A DNA stretch of 14,590 bases from JBHGBB01 sp041946755 (GCA_041946755.1 JBHGBB010000086.1:1-14590), one strand, 5' to 3'; counted from the first letter of the stretch, positions 1 through 8,028 are shown. Numbers and translations are program-made. The notes: a model not told the origin generated them from the sequence alone.

Positions 1-2008
1 CTTTTCCTTCAAGTTTAGCTAAGGTTCGATGATATAATCCAAGCAACAGTGCCGATTTCCAATGATTCCACACCTGCGGTCCTACCGCCCGCATATCGGC
101 ATACGTTATCAGGAATAATAATTTTAAATGCGAAATATCTCCGACTAATTCGGTAAAACTCCGAAGGGTCCGGTCTTCTTCGAAATCCCGATGTTGGGCG
201 ATATCCGACATTACCAGATGATGCTGAATCAGAAAATGAATCCGGTCGCGCGGGTCTTTTTTTACTTTCAGTCGTGCGAGTATCGTCGGTAATAACGCTA
301 ATGACGCTTCAGTATGTTCATCTTCATTGGTACCGCCGGCACCATTAACCGTATGCGATTTACCGATATCATGCAATAGCATTGAGAGAATCAATACTTC
401 CGGCTCATCCAGTTCCTGATAAATCTGGCGCGCAGCGATTATCGCCGCTTCAATCGGTTGCGGAGAAGATTTTGATTCTGGCGCTGCTTTAGGAATCGGA
501 TTCTTCAGCTCCTGCAGGTATTCCACCGCTCGGATGCTATGTTCATCAACCGTATATTGATGATGGATATCTTGTCGCACCAAACAGGTTAGAGCCCCGA
601 ATTCCGAGATAATCCGTTCTAAAATTCCGAGTTCATGCATAGTCCGCAACGCATACCCTAAATTCCCTTTAGTTCTAACCATCTGTAAAAAGAGCTGCAT
701 CCCTTTTTTACTAAAGAAAACATCGTTATTTATGGTTGATAACCGCTGGCGAAGTAACGTCTTGGTCCCGATACTAACCGGCGTATCTTTTCGCTGTGCA
801 TGATAAAACAGGCGAAGTACCAGCCATGGATTTAAACTAAGAAGGTTAACATCAGTCAGATTTATTTCACTTCCATGTAGACTTATTCCTGGTTCTAGAA
901 TTAAAGGGGTAGTCCGAGTTCGTTTATTTGATTTCATTCGACTGGGTGGGAAACTGCGATGGATGATAATTTCGGTGAACTCAGCGATATCCCGCGCATA
1001 AAGATAATAATGCCGCATAAACTGTTCCACCGCGCTACCTACCAGATCGTCGGTATATCCCATAGCTGCTGCTACCTGCCCTTGTAAATCGAAGGTCAGA
1101 TTATCCCGCTTTTTTCCGGTCAGATAATGCAAATAATTCCGAACCCGCCATAAGTAATCTCTAGCGGTTTCGACTTCTTCCCGTTCCGATTCGGAGAGTA
1201 TCCCTTGATGCTGGAGTTCTGCAATCGTCTGGATACCGAACCGGGCTTGTGCTACCCATAATGCAGTATGGAGATCGCGTAGTCCGCCACAACCTTCTTT
1301 AATATTCGGCTCTTGATGATATACCGAATCGCCAAACTCCTGATGCCGTTTATCCATCGCGGTAAGTTTTATCTGGATATATTCTTCTAGTTTTTTGGAA
1401 GAGAATAACTGTTGCATCAACCGTCGTTTCAGTTGAGCAAACAAATCGATATTGCCTGCCAAAAACCGGGATTCGATATAAGCCGTTTTTGCAACCATAT
1501 CGGTAGTCGCATCGGATAAACATTCATCAATCGATTTGAGACTATGTCCGAGCTGGAATCCGATATCCCAGAGATAGTAGAGAATTCCCCGGGCGGTTTT
1601 TTGTGCAAAATCCGCTATTGTTGGGGTGGATTCTGTTGGATTCCTGGTTTGTCCACCCAAGATGGGTTCGTAAAGGAATAACAAATCGATATCAGAGCAG
1701 GGATTCATTTCGCCCCGACCATACCCGCCAGTAGCAAGCACCGCGCAATCGGTAAGCTGGTCATCCAATCCTAATTCATCTTTTACCACCAGATGGAACA
1801 CCGCTAAAATAGTTTCATCGATCAGCGTCGTATTGGCAACAACTATTTCTTTACCTGTAGCCTTTGCCAAATGCCGTTGATATATCCGCTCTTTCTCTAC
1901 CTTAACATATTCTTTAATCGCCAGAGTATATGCTCGTTTCCGTTCAATCGGATCGGATATTTTCCCGGTATCCATATTTTGAATCAACTGCATTAAAGTC
2001 GGTTTCAT
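1..2008 (-). CDS. glnD: [Protein-PII] uridylyltransferase/uridylyl-removing enzyme GlnD, 3' end outside window
   Basis: Bifunctional cytosolic nitrogen sensor that uridylylates and deuridylylates PII proteins in response to glutamine. The frame is open from ATG 2008 to the window edge, giving 669 residues of a family usually about 850-900 long. The C-terminal ACT (glutamine-sensing) domains therefore lie outside. The nucleotidyltransferase motif GGYGRGE is at residues 94-100, with the metal-binding pair D106/D108 in SDIDLLF. The HD hydrolase domain shows H490 (VDEHS) and H546-D547 (LLHDIGK). After LLHDIGK comes a Gly/Asn-rich stretch before DEHTEAS, longer than the usual short GKGxxxDHS link. 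It is divergent from polX with a 168-bp gap. No clear Shine-Dalgarno precedes the ATG; a perfect TATAAT lies 31-36 bp upstream. No PII or glutamine synthetase gene is in view. Family assignment is firm. Confidence 0.93.
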   Translation of the reverse strand, partial: MKPTLMQLIQNMDTGKISDPIERKRAYTLAIKEYVKVEKERIYQRHLAKATGKEIVVANTTLIDETILAVFHLVVKDELGLDDQLTDCAVLATGGYGRGEMNPCSDIDLLFLYEPILGGQTRNPTESTPTIADFAQKTARGILYYLWDIGFQLGHSLKSIDECLSDATTDMVAKTAYIESRFLAGNIDLFAQLKRRLMQQLFSSKKLEEYIQIKLTAMDKRHQEFGDSVYHQEPNIKEGCGGLRDLHTALWVAQARFGIQTIAELQHQGILSESEREEVETARDYLWRVRNYLHYLTGKKRDNLTFDLQGQVAAAMGYTDDLVGSAVEQFMRHYYLYARDIAEFTEIIIHRSFPPSRMKSNKRTRTTPLILEPGISLHGSEINLTDVNLLSLNPWLVLRLFYHAQRKDTPVSIGTKTLLRQRLSTINNDVFFSKKGMQLFLQMVRTKGNLGYALRTMHELGILERIISEFGALTCLVRQDIHHQYTVDEHSIRAVEYLQELKNPIPKAAPESKSSPQPIEAAIIAARQIYQELDEPEVLILSMLLHDIGKSHTVNGAGGTNEDEHTEASLALLPTILARLKVKKDPRDRIHFLIQHHLVMSDIAQHRDFEEDRTLRSFTELVGDISHLKLLFLITYADMRAVGPQVWNHWKSALLLGLYHRTLAKLEGK

Positions 2009-2017
2009 AAGAAAAAT

Positions 2018-2049
2018 GATTACAGCGATTTTTATTGGATTATAGCGAT
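2018..2049 (-). promoter_or_regulatory. Candidate glnD promoter region with paired 12-bp direct repeats
   Basis: Read on the minus strand, positions 2044-2039 are a perfect TATAAT, about 31 bp before the glnD ATG. No good -35 sits 16-18 bp further upstream. On the plus strand GATTACAGCGAT (2018-2029) recurs as GATTATAGCGAT (2038-2049): 11 of 12 identical and exactly 20 bp apart, about two helical turns. The second copy covers the -10 box, as an operator would. Whether a protein binds here is inference. Confidence 0.35.
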
Positions 2050-2100
2050 ACTAAACGTATATTACGTATAATCTTGTGTAATAACTATACCAGAAAACCC

Positions 2101-2129
2101 TTGAATTAGACAAAATATAGTAGTATGAT
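2101..2129 (+). promoter_or_regulatory. Candidate sigma70-type promoter for polX
   Basis: TTGAAT (2101-2106) and TATGAT (2124-2129) are separated by 17 bp and match the consensus at 4/6 and 5/6. The implied start near 2136 leaves about a 40-nt leader before the polX ATG. The leader has only a distant AGGA (2156-2159), 17 nt from the ATG, so translation probably starts with a weak Shine-Dalgarno. Confidence 0.5.
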
Positions 2130-2176
2130 TAGATTAGAAGAATAACCGTTATCTTAGGACTTAAGCCTGCTGTTAT

Positions 2177-3901
2177 ATGAAGAATCGGGAAATAGCTGAG
2201 ATCTTCGATAAACTCGGCGATATTTTAGAGTTTAAAACTGAGAATCGATTCAAAATTAATGCTTATCGAAAAGCGGCATTGATTTTGCGGGATTTGACTG
2301 AAGATGTAGCGGTACTTGCTGCTGAGAACCGGTTACGTGATATTCAAGGAATTGGTGAAGGAATCGAAAAGAAGATAATAGAATATCTCGATACCGGTAA
2401 AATGAGAAAATTTGAAGAGGAGAAACAGGGAGTTCCATCAGGGATATTCGAACTGCTTTCGATCGCAGGGGTTGGTCCTAAAACCGTAGCAAAGTTATAT
2501 CGAGAACAAGGGATAGAAACCGTTAAGCAGTTAGAAACCGCGATTCAACAAGGTAAATTGCGCGATATCGCCGGGATGGGGGAAAAGAAAGAAGAGAATA
2601 TTCTGCATGGAATCCAATTGCTTCGCGAAGGAAGTAAACGAATAAGTTTAGGGATAGCGGTACCGTTGGTAGCCGAACTCATCGAAAAGATGCAGCAAAC
2701 CGGGACGGTTAGCCAAATCGATCCTGCCGGTAGTATGCGTCGAATGAAAGAAACAATCGGTGATATCGATATTTTAGCTACCGGGAAAAGTCCGGATAAA
2801 ATCATACAAGCGTTTACTACCCTACCGATGGTGAAAGAAATTTTAGCTGCCGGTGAAACGAAAGCATCGGTTAGAGTAGAAAACAATCTCCAGGTCGATT
2901 TGCGAGTAGTAGCCCGAGCCAGTTATGGTGCGGCGTTACAATATTTTACCGGGTCTAAAGCGCATAATATTAAAATCCGGGATATTGCGAAACGGCAGGG
3001 ATTGAAAATCAATGAATATGGAGTATTCCAGGGCGAGAAATTGATTGCCGGGAAAACCGAATCGGAAGTATATGCGACATTAAATTTACCATTAATCCCG
3101 CCGGAATTGCGGGAAGACCGCGGTGAAATAGAAGCTGCCACCGAAAACCATCTGCCGAATTTAGTCGAGCTTAAAGATATTAAAGGCGACCTGCAGATGC
3201 ATTCCGCATGGAGCGATGGTGCAAATACTTTAGAAGATATAGCGGCACAAGCGCAGAAGTTTGGATATGAATATATTGCTATAACGGACCATAGTTCATC
3301 ATTAAAGGTCGCAGGCGGATTATCTCCACAAAAGGTTGTAGAACAAATCGGGATAATCCGTTCGTTGAATAAAAAACTGAAGGGTGTCACCCTTTTAGCC
3401 GGTTCGGAAGTAGATATTAAATCAGATGGATCACTTGACTTCCCAGATGAGATATTACAAGAATTAGATATTGTTCTAGCGGCGATACATACCGGATTCA
3501 AACAGGATGAAAAGACGGTTACCAATCGAATAATAAGCGCAATGCGGAATCCGCTGGTCAATATTATCGTGCATCCTACCGGCAGGTTAATCGGAGTGCG
3601 AGACTCTTATGCAGTAGATTTGGATGCGGTTATGCAGACGGCGAAAGATACCGGAACAATATTGGAAATTAATGCCTATTATCAACGGCTGGACTTAAAT
3701 GATGTTTATGCCCGAAAAGCGCAAGAGATGGGAATAATACTATCGCTTGGTACCGATTCGCATCATATCCACCAGTTCTGGATGATGCAGCTGGGTGTTG
3801 GAATAGCTCGACGCGGATGGGTTACTAAGCGGAATATTCTCAATACCTATACCTTATCGAGATTAAAATCTAGTTTGAAACCCAAGAAATCTGGTGTATA
3901 A
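2177..3901 (+). CDS. polX: Bacterial/archaeal-type DNA polymerase X with PHP domain
   Basis: Cytosolic family X polymerase, in known homologues a gap-filling repair polymerase with a PHP phosphoesterase/3'-5' exonuclease domain, likely acting in base excision repair. At 574 residues it has the usual full length. Residues 1-145 carry the N-terminal helical and helix-hairpin-helix elements (IQGIGEGIEKK at about 56-66, IAGVGPKT at 96-103, IAGMGEKK at 131-138). The polymerase core has GSMRR at 185-189, D196 and D198 (GDIDIL) and the third aspartate D241. The PHP domain spans about 335-560: DLQMHS at 338-343, D347, D371-H372, E411, H438, H466, and D527/H529 in LGTDSHH. The first histidine of a classical PHP HxH motif is glutamine (Q340). 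It is divergent from glnD, and a lipoprotein gene follows 100 bp downstream. Confidence 0.95.
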   Translation: MKNREIAEIFDKLGDILEFKTENRFKINAYRKAALILRDLTEDVAVLAAENRLRDIQGIGEGIEKKIIEYLDTGKMRKFEEEKQGVPSGIFELLSIAGVGPKTVAKLYREQGIETVKQLETAIQQGKLRDIAGMGEKKEENILHGIQLLREGSKRISLGIAVPLVAELIEKMQQTGTVSQIDPAGSMRRMKETIGDIDILATGKSPDKIIQAFTTLPMVKEILAAGETKASVRVENNLQVDLRVVARASYGAALQYFTGSKAHNIKIRDIAKRQGLKINEYGVFQGEKLIAGKTESEVYATLNLPLIPPELREDRGEIEAATENHLPNLVELKDIKGDLQMHSAWSDGANTLEDIAAQAQKFGYEYIAITDHSSSLKVAGGLSPQKVVEQIGIIRSLNKKLKGVTLLAGSEVDIKSDGSLDFPDEILQELDIVLAAIHTGFKQDEKTVTNRIISAMRNPLVNIIVHPTGRLIGVRDSYAVDLDAVMQTAKDTGTILEINAYYQRLDLNDVYARKAQEMGIILSLGTDSHHIHQFWMMQLGVGIARRGWVTKRNILNTYTLSRLKSSLKPKKSGV

Positions 3902-3919
3902 TAAATTAATTTAAATATA

Positions 3920-3955
3920 GGTTACAGCGATTATAATATTCCGATTCCGCTGTGA
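3920..3955 (+). promoter_or_regulatory. Inverted repeat with embedded TATAAT between polX and the lipoprotein gene
   Basis: TTACAGCG (3922-3929) can pair with CGCTGTGA (3948-3955), with one T-G wobble and an 18-nt loop. The loop contains a perfect TATAAT (3932-3937) about 65 bp before the lipoprotein ATG, but no convincing -35. The left arm with its flank, GGTTACAGCGAT, matches the glnD-side repeat GATTACAGCGAT at 11 of 12 positions. There is no T tract, so a terminator for polX is unlikely. It could be a promoter with an operator-like site, or chance. Confidence 0.3.
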
Positions 3956-4001
3956 TTATCATAGCAATCGGCGATCCTAATTGCTGCAATCATCAGCTCA
4001 T

Positions 4002-4550
4002 ATGAAAACTAAATTCAGTTGTATCGCTATAATAATAATTTTTTCCTGGCTGCTATCAGGTTGCGCAACCACCCGATATACCGGTTCCCGAATAGATTTA
4101 GTTCCCACAGTCCCGTTTGATGTAAAAGTTACCAAAGCGGTGAATAAAGAAATACAAGATTATTATCGAAGTAAACGAGTTGGATTTAATGAGGTTGGGG
4201 TAGATTATCGAATGGGAACACCAATTAAATTCGTTGATTTATCTCCAGACCAGAGAAAAATCATTGATTTAATCGGATTACCGGAATATCAACGAGCGTT
4301 TCCCAATAAAACCGGGAAGCGGGTTGTCGAATGGGTATATCTCAATCAGGATTATTTAGTTCAGTTTATTTATGGTAATTTAGTGTATCTGGGACCAGTA
4401 GATGATTTGGAAAAGACGTTGATTGAAAACGGCTCGCCGAACGAAATCTATTTCTTTGATTTCGCCGGGATGCAGAAAGTTATTTTTAAATATAGCGTAC
4501 GACGTCAAATATATGCATTCCAGGATGACAGACTCATTGTCGTCCAATAA
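4002..4550 (+). CDS. Predicted lipoprotein, function unknown, possible BamE-like duplicated half-domains
   Basis: I do not recognise a named family. A TTG at 3981 is in frame, but the ATG at 4002 starts a clean signal peptide: MKTK, a hydrophobic stretch, then lipobox LSG-C with the lipidated cysteine at residue 21. This gives 182 residues anchored in a membrane, probably on the periplasmic side. The mature part shows two similar blocks. Residues 86-120 (DLIGLPE, then VEWVYLNQ, then FIYGNLVYL) and 130-181 (LIENGSPNE, then VIFKYSVR, then AFQDDRLIVV) both follow the order G-x-P, an aromatic-rich strand, then a strand ending in hydrophobics. That pattern resembles the BamE/SmpA fold, but the resemblance is judged by eye. 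No Shine-Dalgarno is obvious. The next gene, 115 bp downstream, also encodes a lipoprotein. Confidence 0.7.
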   Translation: MKTKFSCIAIIIIFSWLLSGCATTRYTGSRIDLVPTVPFDVKVTKAVNKEIQDYYRSKRVGFNEVGVDYRMGTPIKFVDLSPDQRKIIDLIGLPEYQRAFPNKTGKRVVEWVYLNQDYLVQFIYGNLVYLGPVDDLEKTLIENGSPNEIYFFDFAGMQKVIFKYSVRRQIYAFQDDRLIVVQ

Positions 4551-4665
4551 AACCAATTAAAGAGCTAGTACACGTTAGAATATAGGAACAAAGAAAAGGG
4601 AATAATAGTATATTCTGATATAGCAGTATTCTAAAGTTCTTCTGTTTTAAAGGATCATTCTATCT

Positions 4666-5046
4666 ATGCGTAAAATATCAAATACGAGATTTAGTATGGC
4701 GGGTATCTGGTGTTTAGCGGTGGTGATATTATTTACCGGATGTACAACCCTATCGAAGCACGCTCGAAAAAAAGACGAAACGGATATCCTAACCCAATCG
4801 ATAAATCATTTTGAACGAGGACTTGCCTTAGAACAGGATGGAAAAGCAGATGCTGCCGTGGTGGAATATAAACAGTCGATTGAGCTATCTCCACGGCCTA
4901 TAGTGTACTATCATCTTGGATTGATTTATGCCGCGAAAGCTGATTATGCAACCGCTATTGCTCATTTCGATAAAGCGATTGCATTAGTCCCTACCTACGA
5001 AGAAGCAATTAAAGAACGCGACCGCATCAAGAACGCGATGCATTAA
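4666..5046 (+). CDS. Small TPR-repeat lipoprotein
   Basis: A 126-residue protein with a lysine/arginine start, a hydrophobic segment (about residues 11-25) and a probable lipobox FTG-C, making C26 the lipidation site. Phenylalanine at -3 is tolerated but not ideal. The rest is two tetratricopeptide repeats: about 45-77 (HFERGLALEQDGKADAA) and about 78-112 (YYHLGLIYAAKADYATA, then FDKAIALVP), each with the usual G/A/Y/A/P spacing. TPR lipoproteins of this size generally act as protein-protein adaptors in the cell envelope; the partner cannot be read from sequence. AGGA at 4651-4654 is 11 nt before the ATG. It converges with lptG on the other strand, with only 63 bp between. Confidence 0.78.
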   Translation: MRKISNTRFSMAGIWCLAVVILFTGCTTLSKHARKKDETDILTQSINHFERGLALEQDGKADAAVVEYKQSIELSPRPIVYYHLGLIYAAKADYATAIAHFDKAIALVPTYEEAIKERDRIKNAMH

Positions 5047-5051
5047 ACAGC

Positions 5052-5084
5052 AGAATCCAGGTTTTTCTTCTTTTTCCAGATTCT
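5052..5084. terminator. Weak terminator-like inverted repeat between convergent genes
   Basis: AGAATC (5052-5057) pairs with GATTCT (5079-5084). An extra GG/CC pair inside is possible, and the loop is pyrimidine-rich. It lies just past the TPR lipoprotein stop and before the lptG stop on the other strand, the right place for a shared terminator. The stem is short and no clean T run follows. Confidence 0.3.
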
Positions 5085-5109
5085 TGCTTCTAATTCAAAT
5101 CTTATATTA

Positions 5110-6210
5110 TTACCCATAATTATTCCGATAAATTCGCCAGAGACACCAGAAAGAGAATAATATCGGAACCATAAACGCACTAACTACCGCAGGAATCGCT
5201 CCGGTTCTTCCTAGGTTGCGCATGAGTAACAATAAAATATAATAAGCGATTGCCAGTATAATTGCCACCGCAAACCGTTTTGTCGCCGTTCTGGGAGCCA
5301 AGACGGTTCCGTAAGCGATTCCAACCAACGCTAAAATCAGAGGAGATAAGAAATCGGTATATTTTAAATAATAGTCGACCAGATAATCTTTAATATTCAA
5401 CCCACTGGATTTAACTAAATCTACATATTGTTTCAACTCTTGGGTGTTGAATTCTGAGGGGTCACGCGAGAACTGTTGTAATTCCGCTGGCTGCATTGGA
5501 AATGAGACCGGCAAATTGGAAAAAGCTTTTTCACTAATCATATCACCGGAAGAATTAAAGGTTCGTTCAATTCCATTAACCGCAACCCAGGTCGCTGGTG
5601 AAGGGTTTTGTATCCAGCGCAGTTCAGTAGCTTCCAATCGTCGGATAATTTTCGTTTCGTCGGGAGATAATTCCATGAGTGTAACTTGGTTTAGTACTGT
5701 TCCCGATCGATTAACAATCCCGAGACTGAACAATAGATGGGGTTCCCCCCGAATCCACATCTGGTCTTCTTGTAAATAAGGGACCATCGGACTCTTATTA
5801 ATCCGATACGTTTTAATCCATTTTGCTTTTTGCATGGTTGTCGGGCTAATATTTTCTTCTATAATCCAAACGAACATTGCGATACCGCAAATAACAATAA
5901 ATAAAAATGACATTAATCGGTAGAGACTAATTCCATTAGCCTGCATCGCTAATAATTCCTGATGCCGATTTAATCCGATTAAGGAGAGTAATATAGCGAG
6001 CAGAGTTACCATTGGAATAACCTGAACGAAAACGGTTGGAATTGAATAGAGGAGATATTGTACCATAACCGAGAAAGCGATTTTATTAGCGATGATGGTA
6101 TCCAATTCTTCAACGAAAGGGATAATCAGAACGATAAAGAGACAGACAGATAATGCTAAGAGCAAAAATCCGATAAAGGAACGAATGATATATCGATCGA
6201 GAATGGACAT
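5110..6210 (-). CDS. lptG: LptF/LptG-family permease, probably LptG (LPS export ABC transporter membrane subunit)
   Basis: Inner-membrane subunit of the LptB2FG transporter that extracts lipopolysaccharide and passes it to the Lpt bridge. At 366 residues it matches family length (about 360). Predicted membrane segments are at about 11-33, 51-80, 99-118, 288-306, 312-330 and 338-357. Between the third and fourth lies a periplasmic domain of about 170 residues, the LptF/G arrangement of three plus three helices. The N-terminus (SILDRYIIRSF) resembles LptG more than LptF. The motif QELLAMQANGIS at about 84-95 is the family's cytoplasmic coupling region. It is the last gene of the minus-strand cluster, 95 bp after cdsA. 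No LptF partner is in this window. No clear Shine-Dalgarno precedes the ATG. Confidence 0.85.
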   Translation of the reverse strand: MSILDRYIIRSFIGFLLLALSVCLFIVLIIPFVEELDTIIANKIAFSVMVQYLLYSIPTVFVQVIPMVTLLAILLSLIGLNRHQELLAMQANGISLYRLMSFLFIVICGIAMFVWIIEENISPTTMQKAKWIKTYRINKSPMVPYLQEDQMWIRGEPHLLFSLGIVNRSGTVLNQVTLMELSPDETKIIRRLEATELRWIQNPSPATWVAVNGIERTFNSSGDMISEKAFSNLPVSFPMQPAELQQFSRDPSEFNTQELKQYVDLVKSSGLNIKDYLVDYYLKYTDFLSPLILALVGIAYGTVLAPRTATKRFAVAIILAIAYYILLLLMRNLGRTGAIPAVVSAFMVPILFSFWCLWRIYRNNYG

Positions 6211-6305
6211 AAGACTAAATATTTATTGCAGCATACCCTTGGGATACCGAGCTGCTTAGGGTGTGAAGCGCAAAATTAACAAATTTAATTTTAAAACAAT
6301 TTGGT

Positions 6306-7163
6306 TTAATGATATATCTTCATGATTAAATATAATGCCGGTCCGGTAAACAGTAAGCTATCGATAATATCCAGGATTCCACCATGACCAGTATAAGTGT
6401 TGCCCGAATCCTTAAGTCCTACTTCTCGTTTAAGAATCGATTCCGCTAAATCACCTAATTGCGTAATTATTGCGATACAAAAAGCATAGACGAGATTAAG
6501 CATCGGACTAAATAATCGGGTTACATAATAGTGGTCGAAAATCCAGGTAATTATAATTGCGGTAATTAAGCTAAACAGTATTCCGCCAATAGCACCCTCA
6601 ATCGTTTTATTCGGACTAATTGCAGGACATAATTTATGTTTACCAAATATTGTTCCGACAGCATAGGCGCCGGTATAACAGAACCAGGTTACGCCAATAA
6701 GCCAGAATAGATAATATCCGCCACGGGGTAATTGCCAGATATAGAGCAATAATGATAAAGGAAGCGCAATATACAAAACACCAAGAACCGTCGTCGAGAT
6801 TCGCAGTAATGAATGGTTATTCTTCGGATTATAGTTGTATATTCCCAAAAGGAAACTACCCAAAATAAGGAAAATAGTGATTTGGGTTGGGCTGGCCAAA
6901 TAAGGCCAGAATACTCCACAGGCGCAAAAGAATAATGCCATTAAATAGCCAAACAAGCAAAACGGTGAACATCCTTTTACTTTTACAAAATGATAGAATT
7001 CTCTTGTTCCTAAAAGTGAAACGAAGGCAATTAAAATCCCTAACCCCCAAGGATAGCGAGAGTGAGAGAACAAACAATATAATAATATCGGAATGAAGAA
7101 AACTGCGCTAAGGATGCGTCGAATCGGTTGATGTTGTGCCACAGTTTTTGTTTGAAGGAACAA
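6306..7163 (-). CDS. cdsA: Phosphatidate cytidylyltransferase (CDP-diacylglycerol synthase), divergent signature
   Basis: Multispanning inner-membrane enzyme making CDP-diacylglycerol from phosphatidate and CTP. At 285 residues it is close to the family norm, with many hydrophobic segments and the conserved C-terminal block. FGKHKL is at about 173-178 and ISPNKTIEGAIGG at 182-194. SILKREVGLKDSG is at 242-254 and GHGGILDIIDSL at 259-270. Deviations are clear: the usual D(S/T)GAY reads YTGAY (Y163), the PGHGG motif reads TGHGG (T258), and the usual DRxD reads DIID (I266). D252, D265 and D268 remain. The start is TTG 7163: a stop lies two codons upstream, and the only nearby alternative is GTG 7142. 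It follows uppS by 36 bp, an almost universal pairing. Assignment is secure by context and signature; activity is inferred. Confidence 0.9.
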   Translation of the reverse strand: MFLQTKTVAQHQPIRRILSAVFFIPILLYCLFSHSRYPWGLGILIAFVSLLGTREFYHFVKVKGCSPFCLFGYLMALFFCACGVFWPYLASPTQITIFLILGSFLLGIYNYNPKNNHSLLRISTTVLGVLYIALPLSLLLYIWQLPRGGYYLFWLIGVTWFCYTGAYAVGTIFGKHKLCPAISPNKTIEGAIGGILFSLITAIIITWIFDHYYVTRLFSPMLNLVYAFCIAIITQLGDLAESILKREVGLKDSGNTYTGHGGILDIIDSLLFTGPALYLIMKIYH

Positions 7164-7199
7164 GTACTAACCACAAATAGAATTTATTTTTAGTTCTTG

Positions 7200-8009
7200 T
7201 TATACCTTATCTTTCGTAGGAGTGAAATCGCTTTTATATGATACCTTCCCAAACCGGCGGTCCCGGTTCTGATAATCGATAATCGCGGCATAGAGGTGTT
7301 CGCGTCTAAAATCCGGCCATAGAACGTCGGTATACCATAATTCGGTATATGCCAGTTGCCATAACAGGAAATTACTTATTCTTAACTCACCACTGGTGCG
7401 GATACATAAATCCGGGTCCGGTAATTCCGGAGCATAGAGATATTGTGCGAATATCGATTCATCGAGCTTGGAAATATCCATCTTTTTATGTTGTACGTCG
7501 GTGACTACCTGTTTAATAGCATCAAGTATCTCTGTTCTTCCGCTATAATTAAAGGCTAAGTTCAGAATCAAACGAGTATTAGTCTTGGTGCTGGATTTAG
7601 CAACCTCAATCGCTTTTGTTACAAAGCCCGGAATATTTTCCGGCCGACCGGTAATCATCAACCGGACGCCGTTCTTATTCATCGTTTTGATTTCATTATA
7701 GAGGAAATTTTCCATTAGCCGCATGAGGAACCGGATTTCGGTTGAAGGTCGTTGCCAGTTTTCGGTTGAAAAGGTATAGAGAGTTAAGGCTTTAATTCCG
7801 ATTTCACAGCTAGCTTCAACAATATCTCGTACCGATTTCATTCCCATCCGATGCCCTTCAAATCGGGGAAAATGCCGCTGTTTTGCCCAGCGGCCATTTC
7901 CATCCATAATAATGGCAATATGTTGAGGGAGTCGATTCGGATCGATTTGCGTAAGTAATTCAGATGCCGGAATTGGTAGCGATTGAGTTGAAGGAGTCGA
8001 TTTAGCCAT
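7200..8009 (-). CDS. uppS: Undecaprenyl diphosphate synthase (cis-prenyltransferase)
   Basis: Condenses isopentenyl diphosphate onto farnesyl diphosphate to make C55-PP, the lipid carrier for peptidoglycan and O-antigen. At 269 residues it is slightly longer than E. coli UppS (253), because of about 20 extra N-terminal residues. Motif I, IMDGNGRWAK, carries the catalytic D36. FEGHRMG follows (H53), then LTLYTFSTENW at about 75-85. The C-terminal block has DLCIRTSGELRISNFLLWQ and AYTELWY, with the conserved R-S-E substrate-binding set. The ATG has no Shine-Dalgarno and lies only about 20 nt downstream of the T tract of a strong terminator-like hairpin (8029-8063). Its expression therefore depends on read-through or a nearby promoter. 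cdsA follows. Confidence 0.96.
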   Translation of the reverse strand: MAKSTPSTQSLPIPASELLTQIDPNRLPQHIAIIMDGNGRWAKQRHFPRFEGHRMGMKSVRDIVEASCEIGIKALTLYTFSTENWQRPSTEIRFLMRLMENFLYNEIKTMNKNGVRLMITGRPENIPGFVTKAIEVAKSSTKTNTRLILNLAFNYSGRTEILDAIKQVVTDVQHKKMDISKLDESIFAQYLYAPELPDPDLCIRTSGELRISNFLLWQLAYTELWYTDVLWPDFRREHLYAAIIDYQNRDRRFGKVSYKSDFTPTKDKV

Positions 8010-8028
8010 ATCGATAAGAGGATAAACT

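Noticed and set aside
2923..3561. Minus-strand open frame opposite polX
   Set aside because: Low-complexity Ser/Cys-rich translation without motifs, antisense to conserved PolX catalytic regions.
6228..6265. Possible hairpin between cdsA and lptG (CATACCCT with AGGGTGTG, plus GCAGC/GCTGC)
   Set aside because: The pairings compete, one has a mismatch in the transcribed orientation and no T tract follows. Not strong enough to call a terminator.
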